Source of the DNA: DASUPK01 sp035265665
Lineage (GTDB): Bacteria; Actinomycetota; Thermoleophilia; Solirubrobacterales; 70-9
Length of the DNA stretch: 10,405 bases
Assembly (NCBI GenBank): GCA_035265665.1
Contig: DATFOK010000147.1
Location: 1 to 10,405 of the forward strand
Reading direction: 5' to 3'
Under the pieces are notes generated by a model. It saw nothing but the letters and a program-made list of their open reading frames with translations, did no database searches and was not told where the DNA came from. Positions 5,921-10,405 of the stretch are shown piece after piece. The position numbers and the translations under genes were made by a program. How positions within the stretch are numbered: the stretch's first letter is position 1; each line of letters starts with the position of its first letter.

Positions 5921-7650
5921 GCGACCGGTGTGGGGGTCGGCTCGGCGGTCCGTAACCGGACCCAGAAGGTGCTGCCCTCGCCGGGCTTCGAATCGAGGCC
6001 GATCTCGCCGCCCATCACATCCACCATCCGCTTCGCGATCGAGAGGCCGAGCCCGAAACCCTCTCCCTCGAGGATCCCGGAGCCGCGGTAGAAGCGATCG
6101 AACACCCGGTCCTGCTCGTCGGGCGGGATTCCCTTCCCGGTGTCCTGTACCTCGATCGTCACGCTGTTCTCTGCCCGGCGCGAGGCGCGAAGGGTAACCG
6201 TGCCGGGCGCGGGGGTGTAAGCGCAGGCGTTGCTGAGCAGGCCGATCATGACCTGCCGCAGCAGCACCGGGTCGCCCTCGGCGACGAGGTCCGGCTGGAT
6301 CTCGTCGCGAAGCTCAACACCATCGGGGTTCTCGACGGCGTCGATCGCCTCCTCCGCCGCGACGCTCACGTCCACGACCTGCGCCGGATCGCGCTCCCCG
6401 GCGGCCTCGACGCGCGCCAGCATGAGCAGCGACTGCATGAGCCGAGTCATCCTCTCGGCGTCGATGGCAAGGCGGCCGAGAAAGCGGTCGCGAACCTCGG
6501 GATCGTCCTTCGCCCCGCTCTCCAGCACCTCGATCCCGCTCTTGATCGCGGCGAGAGGATTGCGGAGCTCGTGCGCCGCATTGGAGACGAACTCCGCCTC
6601 GGCCTGCTCGCGCTTGAGCTCCTCGGTTCGATCGCGGACGATCAGGAGAACGGCATGCTCGGCCGGCACCCGGCGCGCCTGCACCCCATAGAGCCGCCCG
6701 TCGATGGAGAGCAGCGGGATCTCGTCCGCTCCGTGCTCGGCTGCGCGCCGCAGAGACGGAGCCAGCGCCGGTGCGGGCCTGCCATCCCGGACGAGGCGGC
6801 CGGCGGCTGGGTTGGTGAAGCGCACCTGTCCGTCCTCGCCGGCGACGATCACGGCTTCGGTCATCCCGTGGAAGATCGCCGAGAGCCGGTCGCGCTCGGT
6901 GGCGAGCATGCGGAAGGTCTCGCGGAGCTCCCGCCGCATCGTGTCGAGCGACCGGGTCAGGTCCCCGATCTCGTCGCCCACCCCGCGGGGCAGCGGAGCC
7001 TCGAAGTCGCCGGCGGCCATCTGCTCCGCCGAGCGCGCCAGGCGGCGAATGCGAATCGCGATCAGCGAGGAGGCGAGGAAGCCGACAAGGACGCCGATCA
7101 CGATCGCGATCAGGAGGGCGCGGAGCCGGTCGCCGCGGAGCTCGTCGAAGGCATGAGTGAGCGCGGGCGGCGGCTCGGCGCGAACGATCACGACCCCGCG
7201 GATGGGCACCTTGCCGCTGCCGAAGATGGGCGCGGCGGCGACGGTGATGTTGTCGGGCAGGCTGGCCCGGTAGCGGCGGCCGTTCTGCGCCACCCGGAGA
7301 GCCTCGGGCCTCTGTTGTACGGCGTCGAGCTGGGAAAACTCCTGGCCGGGAGCGAAGGGATTTCCATGCCGGTTCAGCGCCCAGGCTTTGAAGGTCCCCG
7401 TGCTCGCCTGGGCGAGCACGTTGGCAGCGTGGAGCTTGTCCACCCGGCCGAGGTCGTCGGCCAGGCTGGCGGTCTTGCCGACGGCCAGGTCCGCCGACTC
7501 GCTCTGCAGGGTGCGGCCGGAGGAGTCGTCGACGAAGACGTAGACGGCCGCCGCAGTGATCAGGCTGACCAGCGCGAAGGCGGCACCGAGCCAGAGCCGT
7601 ATCGGGATCCGGCGGCCTCTCCCCGCGCCCCTCACACTCCCTTTGGCCAT
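5917..7650 (-). CDS. Sensor histidine kinase (PhoR-like: TM, extracytoplasmic sensor, HAMP, PAS, HisKA, HATPase_c)
   Basis: This membrane kinase has 577 residues from ATG 7650. The frame stays open to a TTG at 7692, but that start would overlap holB and lacks a ribosome site; neither start has a good one. The first membrane segment is about residues 18-40 (LWLGAAFALVSLITAAAVYV), followed by an extracytoplasmic region of about 135 residues and a second membrane segment at about 178-200. A HAMP linker follows (RIRRLARSAEQMAAGDFEAP, to about 245), then a PAS-like region (about 255-345, AIFHGMTEAVIVAGEDGQVR). The H-box is HELRNPL, with phospho-acceptor His360. The ATPase domain shows N474 (LLSNACAYTP), DTGKGIPP (503-510), FDRFYRG and the GFGLGLSIAKR lid glycines (531-541). 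All catalytic boxes are intact. It is encoded before its regulator, overlapping it by 4 bases, and begins 25 bases after holB. Confidence 0.94.
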   Translation of the reverse strand: MAKGSVRGAGRGRRIPIRLWLGAAFALVSLITAAAVYVFVDDSSGRTLQSESADLAVGKTASLADDLGRVDKLHAANVLAQASTGTFKAWALNRHGNPFAPGQEFSQLDAVQQRPEALRVAQNGRRYRASLPDNITVAAAPIFGSGKVPIRGVVIVRAEPPPALTHAFDELRGDRLRALLIAIVIGVLVGFLASSLIAIRIRRLARSAEQMAAGDFEAPLPRGVGDEIGDLTRSLDTMRRELRETFRMLATERDRLSAIFHGMTEAVIVAGEDGQVRFTNPAAGRLVRDGRPAPALAPSLRRAAEHGADEIPLLSIDGRLYGVQARRVPAEHAVLLIVRDRTEELKREQAEAEFVSNAAHELRNPLAAIKSGIEVLESGAKDDPEVRDRFLGRLAIDAERMTRLMQSLLMLARVEAAGERDPAQVVDVSVAAEEAIDAVENPDGVELRDEIQPDLVAEGDPVLLRQVMIGLLSNACAYTPAPGTVTLRASRRAENSVTIEVQDTGKGIPPDEQDRVFDRFYRGSGILEGEGFGLGLSIAKRMVDVMGGEIGLDSKPGEGSTFWVRLRTAEPTPTPVA

Positions 7651-7675
7651 CGTGGAGGAGATTGTTACCGCTTGC

Positions 7676-8812
7676 TCACACTTCTGGTGCAAGCGCGGCG
7701 GTGAGGCGCAGCCAGAGTGCCTCCAGAGCGAGCTCCTCGGAAACGTTCACGCGAAGGCGGCGGCGGGTGTCGAGCACCCACTCGAGTGCTGCCCGGGCCC
7801 CGACCGGATCTAGCCCCTCGGCATCCTCCGCAAGCTGGTCGAGGCGGTCGGTGTTGAGGACCACGTCGCCGGCGCCGGAGGCGATCGCCGCAAGGTCCCG
7901 GTACCAGGAGCAGCAGAGGGCCAACCCCAGGTCGAGCGCCTGCGTGCGGGCGCGGCGCTCGGTGCGCCGGACCTGTTCGATCGCCTCGCGGGTGAGCTTC
8001 CCCTTGCGCCCGCGCCGCGCTGTGGTCTCAGCCTCCTCGAGGAGGCGCCGCTCCTCCTCCGCGCCCGCCCGCTCGCCGGCCTCGCTCGCCGCCGCCAACA
8101 GCTCGCGCCAGGGCTCGGCGGTACCCGCGCCCGCGCGGGGTGCACGGGCCGCCTCCTCCGCGACGGCGCGGAGCGCGACTCCGCTCTCGCCGCTGAGGAC
8201 CCGGGCGAGCTCGACGTCGCCGCCACTGAGCCGGGCCGCCGCATCCGTCTCATCGCCCGTCCCCAGCGCCTCGAGCACCGCGTCGGGAGAAAGCGGCCCG
8301 AACTCGATCGGTGTACAGCGCGAGAGGATGGTCTCCGCGAGCTGCTCGGGCTCCGAGCAGACCAGGATCAGGTGGGCGAAAGGTGCCGGCTCCTCCAGCG
8401 TCTTGAGCAGCGCGTTCTGGCTTTCGTCCCGCAGGTCCTCGGCCTCCTGGATCACGAAGACGCGGCGGCTCCCCTCCGCGGGGCTGAGGCTGGCGGCACG
8501 GATGACCTGCTCGCGAACGTCCTCGACGAGGTGCTGTGCGCCGGGCGGCCTGAGCCAGACGAGGTCGGGGTGCGGGGATGGGTCGAGCAGGGCCCGGCGG
8601 CGGGCGTCCTCAGGATCGGCCGACCCCTCAGCGAGCAGCTCGGCCGCGAAGGCGCGGGCCGCCGCCGCCTTGCCGGAACCGCGGGGCCCGCGGAAGAGGT
8701 AGGCGTGGCCGGGCGCCGCGAGGGCAGCGCTCAGCGCGAAGGCCGCCCGCGGCTGGTGCCGGGTCGCCTCGGCGAGGGCCGCGGGGATCGCCGCGGTCTT
8801 CGCCTCCATCAC
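7676..8812 (-). CDS. holB: DNA polymerase III delta' subunit (clamp loader)
   Basis: This is the clamp-loader AAA+ subunit that, with delta and tau/gamma, loads the beta clamp on primed DNA. It has 378 residues. Visible features are a P-loop-like GPRGSGKAA (42-50), where Ala replaces the usual Thr/Ser after Lys, and FVIQEAEDLRDESQNALLKTLEEP (about 119-142). The Walker B acidic residue is weak. The sensor-1 SRC motif is in ILSRCTPIEF (about 162-171). The loss of ATPase residues fits the non-hydrolysing role of delta'. The cysteines of the zinc module between P-loop and Walker B in many homologues are missing: that segment reads DARRRALLDPSPHPDL. Start GTG 8812 or ATG 8809: both overlap the tmk stop (GTGATGA-type junction), with AGGGGG upstream. 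The tmk-holB pairing supports the call. The C-terminal half is helical and poorly conserved. Confidence 0.92.
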   Translation of the reverse strand: MMEAKTAAIPAALAEATRHQPRAAFALSAALAAPGHAYLFRGPRGSGKAAAARAFAAELLAEGSADPEDARRRALLDPSPHPDLVWLRPPGAQHLVEDVREQVIRAASLSPAEGSRRVFVIQEAEDLRDESQNALLKTLEEPAPFAHLILVCSEPEQLAETILSRCTPIEFGPLSPDAVLEALGTGDETDAAARLSGGDVELARVLSGESGVALRAVAEEAARAPRAGAGTAEPWRELLAAASEAGERAGAEEERRLLEEAETTARRGRKGKLTREAIEQVRRTERRARTQALDLGLALCCSWYRDLAAIASGAGDVVLNTDRLDQLAEDAEGLDPVGARAALEWVLDTRRRLRVNVSEELALEALWLRLTAALAPEV

Positions 8813-9405
8813 GCGCGGACCCCCTGCACCTCGGCCAGCACCGCCGCGTGGACGGCGTCCCGATCGCCGTCGGCGTCCACCACCCGCACCCTCCCGGGGT
8901 GGCGGCGGGCCACCTCGTCATAGCCCTCGGCGACCAGCCGCTGGAGCTCGATGCCCTCCCCCTCGAAGCGGTCGGCCTTGCGCCGGCCGATGCGCGCCGC
9001 CGCCGTCTCGGGGTCGATGCGGAGCAGGATGGTGAGGTGCGGCCAGACGCCGCCCGTCGCCTGGTCGCAGATCTCCTCAACCCGCTCGGCGCCGAGCCCG
9101 CGCGCCACCCCCTGATAGGCGACACTCGAATCGCTGAAGCGGTCGCACACCACATCCCCGCCCCGCTCGCTGGCAGGACGGATCACCCGGGATACCAGCT
9201 CGGCCCGCGCGGCGCAGAAGAGGAGGAGCTCGGCCAGTGGGCCGAGCTCGAGCTCCGGGTCCTTGAGCAGGCCGCGGATGCGCTCGCCGGTCTCCGTGCC
9301 GCCCGGCTCGCGCACCAGCACGACGTCGCCGCCGATCGTCTTTGCGAGCAGCTTCGCCTGGGTGGTCTTGCCCGAGCCGTCGATTCCCTCGAGTGAGATG
9401 AACAT
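8809..9405 (-). CDS. tmk: Thymidylate kinase (dTMP kinase)
   Basis: This cytosolic enzyme phosphorylates dTMP to dTDP with ATP, an essential step toward dTTP. It has 198 residues, close to the bacterial norm of about 205-215. The P-loop GIDGSGKTT is at residues 7-15, the dTMP-binding REPGGT at 32-37, and the DRFSDSSVAYQG segment (DRY/DRF motif) at 88-99. A lid region with basic residues (RIGRRKADRFEGEG, about 138-151) replaces an Arg in the P-loop, the arrangement of E. coli-like type II enzymes. ATG 9405 is preceded by GGGA at a short distance. The stop overlaps the holB start, so the two are translated together. It is the first gene of the minus-strand run continuing into holB and the two-component pair. 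Confidence 0.96.
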   Translation of the reverse strand: MFISLEGIDGSGKTTQAKLLAKTIGGDVVLVREPGGTETGERIRGLLKDPELELGPLAELLLFCAARAELVSRVIRPASERGGDVVCDRFSDSSVAYQGVARGLGAERVEEICDQATGGVWPHLTILLRIDPETAAARIGRRKADRFEGEGIELQRLVAEGYDEVARRHPGRVRVVDADGDRDAVHAAVLAEVQGVRA

Positions 9406-9533
9406 CGGCGTCCCAGGCTAAACGCCGTCCTACCCGAGTCTGCGGTGTGTGCGCGAACTACCTGCATTCCGCGTTTATTTCCGACCCCTGGTTGGGTAGC
9501 GGGGGAGCACCACACACCCGGATGAGAGGAGCG
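9406..9533. promoter_or_regulatory. Divergent intergenic region between tmk and the acidic mini-protein gene
   Basis: This is non-coding by codon bias and must hold the promoters of tmk (minus) and the small gene (plus). It contains an AT-richer patch, GCGTTTATTTCC, at 9471-9482 that could be a -10 region. Two inverted repeats interleave: CTACCC (9430-9435) with GGGTAG (9494-9499), and GGTGTGTG (9444-9451) with CACACACC (9511-9518). They could be operator sites or, if transcribed, a pseudoknot-like leader. No promoter can be assigned with confidence. Confidence 0.35.
9524..9531 (+). promoter_or_regulatory. Ribosome binding site of the acidic mini-protein gene
   Basis: GAGAGGAG lies 6 bases before ATG 9538, an excellent Shine-Dalgarno match. 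It decides between two ATGs: the one at 9534 is only 2 bases from the site and gives an 11-residue frame that soon stops, while ATG 9538 opens the 41-codon frame. Confidence 0.6.
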
Positions 9534-9537
9534 ATGG

Positions 9538-9663
9538 ATGTTGGAGACACCGGAGACACCGGGAACTGACGTCGAGGAGGGCAACGGCACCGAAGAGGGT
9601 GGCGGCGACGGTAACGGTGGCCAGGAAGGCGGCGAGGGCGGAGGCGGCGAGGAGAGCGCCTGA
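9538..9663 (+). CDS. Acidic Gly/Glu-rich mini-protein (41 aa), unknown function
   Basis: This 41-residue frame from ATG 9538 to TGA 9661-9663 begins MLETPETPGTDVEEGNGTEE and continues as Gly/Glu repeats to GGEESA. It contains 15 Gly, 10 Glu and 2 Asp and has no Lys, Arg, His, aromatic or Cys residue, so the net charge is about -12 and it must be disordered. Support for a real gene is a strong ribosome site (GAGAGGAG, 6-base spacing), an intrinsic terminator 25 bases after the stop, and its position as a separate unit between divergent tmk and the convergent topA end. Third-position G/C is about 75 percent, lower than in neighbouring genes. Low complexity prevents assignment to a family. It could instead be a small RNA with a fortuitous ORF. 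Confidence 0.5.
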   Translation: MLETPETPGTDVEEGNGTEEGGGDGNGGQEGGEGGGGEESA

Positions 9664-9687
9664 TCCACCGGCTCATCGCGCGAGGAG

Positions 9688-9720
9688 AAGGGCGGCCTGC
9701 GGGCCGCCCTTCGGTCTTTT
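9688..9720 (+). terminator. Intrinsic (rho-independent) terminator
   Basis: AAGGGCGGCC (9688-9697) pairs perfectly with GGCCGCCCTT (9702-9711) around the loop TGCG, and CGGTCTTTT follows. The 10-bp GC-rich stem and T-run on the plus strand mark the end of the acidic mini-protein transcript. Read on the minus strand the stem lies just past the topA stop, but without a T-run there, so it serves topA less clearly. Confidence 0.85.
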
Positions 9721-9727
9721 GGCAGCG

Positions 9728-10405
9728 TCAGCTCTTCGTGCGCGGCTTCGAGCGCGATCCGTTCTTGGCACGGGTGTCGTTGCCCGACCGTGAGCCCGAG
9801 CCGTTCCGCGCCCGCTTCACCTTCGTCGCCGAGGCCTGCCCGGCGATCCTCTCCGCCTCGTTGATCGCCTCGGCCTTCTCCGCCGCGTCGCCTTCGGCTG
9901 CCTTGCCGTCCTTCTCGGCGGCCTCCGCCGCCTCCTTGGCGGACTTCGCCTTCTCGCGTTCTTCGCGGCGGCGCTTCATCTCGGCCATCGAGGGGCACTC
10001 GTCGTTCAGGCAGAGCTTCCAGGGGCGGCCGCGCCAGGGGATCACCTGCAGGCGCGGGGTGCGGCCGCAGATTGAGCAGACCTCCTCGATCTTGTAGAGA
10101 CCGCGGACCCGCTGGGGCAGCGGGAAGGTCTGGTCGCAGGAGTCCGGCGAGTCCGGGTTGTCTCCGTCCCAGCCTTGGCAGCCGACGAAGCGCTTGCCCG
10201 ACTTGCGCGCCTTGATGATCCGCAGCATGTTCGGAGAGCCGTCCTCCTGCTTGCGACCGGCCTCCTGACAGACGATGCAGGGACCGAGGATCCGATCCTG
10301 GTCCATCCCGGCCCAGACCTCGCGGGCGAACTTGCGCCACTTGGCGTCCTCGTCGTCCGTGCTCACGTCGTCGCCCATCTCGTCGAAGGCGGAGCGCAGC
10401 ATGTC
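9728..10405 (-). CDS. topA: DNA topoisomerase I, C-terminal zinc-ribbon region and basic tail (5' part outside window)
   Basis: The last 225 residues of what appears to be a type IA topoisomerase, which relaxes negatively supercoiled DNA. The catalytic core lies beyond the window edge. Counting from the Met at 10402, there are two four-cysteine ribbons: C42-IV-C45, C75 and C89 in a GKRFVGCQGWDGDNPDSPDSC context, and C109-SI-C112, C131 and C136. The phrases GPCIVC, KRFVGC and C..TFPLP match the topoisomerase I C-terminal zinc-finger repeats. A Lys/Ala/Glu-rich stretch follows (about 140-185), then a Lys/Arg/Ser/Asn tail ending in RSKPRTKS. Basic tails in actinobacterial topoisomerase I are known to bind DNA and aid processivity. 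Placement next to tmk and holB matches the common actinobacterial order topA-tmk-holB and supports the assignment. Confidence 0.85.
   Translation of the reverse strand, partial: DMLRSAFDEMGDDVSTDDEDAKWRKFAREVWAGMDQDRILGPCIVCQEAGRKQEDGSPNMLRIIKARKSGKRFVGCQGWDGDNPDSPDSCDQTFPLPQRVRGLYKIEEVCSICGRTPRLQVIPWRGRPWKLCLNDECPSMAEMKRRREEREKAKSAKEAAEAAEKDGKAAEGDAAEKAEAINEAERIAGQASATKVKRARNGSGSRSGNDTRAKNGSRSKPRTKS

Noticed and set aside
7651..7692. TTG 7692 as the start of the histidine kinase
   Set aside because: It would overlap the holB end and adds 14 unlikely residues with no ribosome site; ATG 7650 places the first membrane segment at a normal distance.
6571..7704. 377-codon plus-strand ORF opposite the histidine kinase
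   Set aside because: Antisense shadow of a kinase with intact H, N, G1, F and G2 boxes.
9534..9569. 11-codon ORF from ATG 9534
   Set aside because: Only 2 bases from the ribosome site and stops at once; the overlapping frame from 9538 has correct spacing and 41 codons.
9183..10340. 385-codon minus-strand ORF crossing the topA end, the terminator and the tmk start
   Set aside because: It runs through an intrinsic terminator and non-coding spacer and is out of frame with two well-supported genes.

Overview
The window is very GC-rich bacterial DNA with strong G/C bias at third codon positions. The gene order topA, tmk, holB is typical of Actinomycetota. Together with actinobacterial-style protein sequences (a MACS-type acyl-CoA synthetase, a fused ECF sigma/SnoaL factor, and a short serine hydrolase of the actinobacterial beta-lactamase fold), this suggests an actinobacterium, possibly a deep lineage such as Thermoleophilia. 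The lineage is inference; no 16S or other phylogenetic marker is present.

Layout: (1) Bases 1-943, minus strand, hold two gene fragments in the same orientation but different frames: the catalytic piece of an InhA/FabI-type enoyl-ACP reductase (1-144), joined abruptly at about 139-147 to the N-terminal half of an acyl-CoA synthetase (start at 943). This looks like an assembly join or a real deletion/recombination scar. (2) Bases 944-2177, plus strand, carry a possible small protein (1110-1319) and a secreted serine hydrolase of the beta-lactamase fold. Its signal peptide (from 1393) lies in a different frame from its catalytic domain (1506-2177), so the gene is frameshifted here. (3) Bases 2187-4738, minus strand, are a likely two-gene operon: an ECF sigma factor with a C-terminal SnoaL-like domain, followed 41 bases later by a 14-helix DHA2-type drug/solute exporter. 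(4) A VOC/glyoxalase-fold protein (4825-5250, plus) is divergent from the sigma gene and overlaps the 3' end of the next gene. (5) Bases 5204-9405, minus strand, are a tightly packed run transcribed as tmk, holB, sensor histidine kinase, OmpR-type response regulator. Junctions overlap by 4 bases, except for a gap of about 25 bases between holB and the kinase. (6) Bases 9406-9727 are a divergent, mostly non-coding region with a 41-residue very acidic Gly/Glu peptide gene (plus strand), which has a good ribosome binding site and a strong intrinsic terminator. (7) Bases 9728-10405, minus strand, are the C-terminal zinc-ribbon and basic tail of DNA topoisomerase I, cut by the window edge.

Functionally, topA/tmk/holB serve DNA topology, dTTP supply and the replication clamp loader. 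The PhoR/PhoB-like two-component pair placed downstream may be co-transcribed with the replication genes. The sigma factor plus exporter pair looks like a stress-response unit without a separate anti-sigma factor. I saw no tRNA, rRNA, CRISPR array or insertion sequence. The most unusual items are the chimeric junction at the left edge, the frameshifted hydrolase, the acidic mini-protein gene, and an 8-base motif (GTTGCAAA) upstream of both the sigma gene and its neighbouring exporter.
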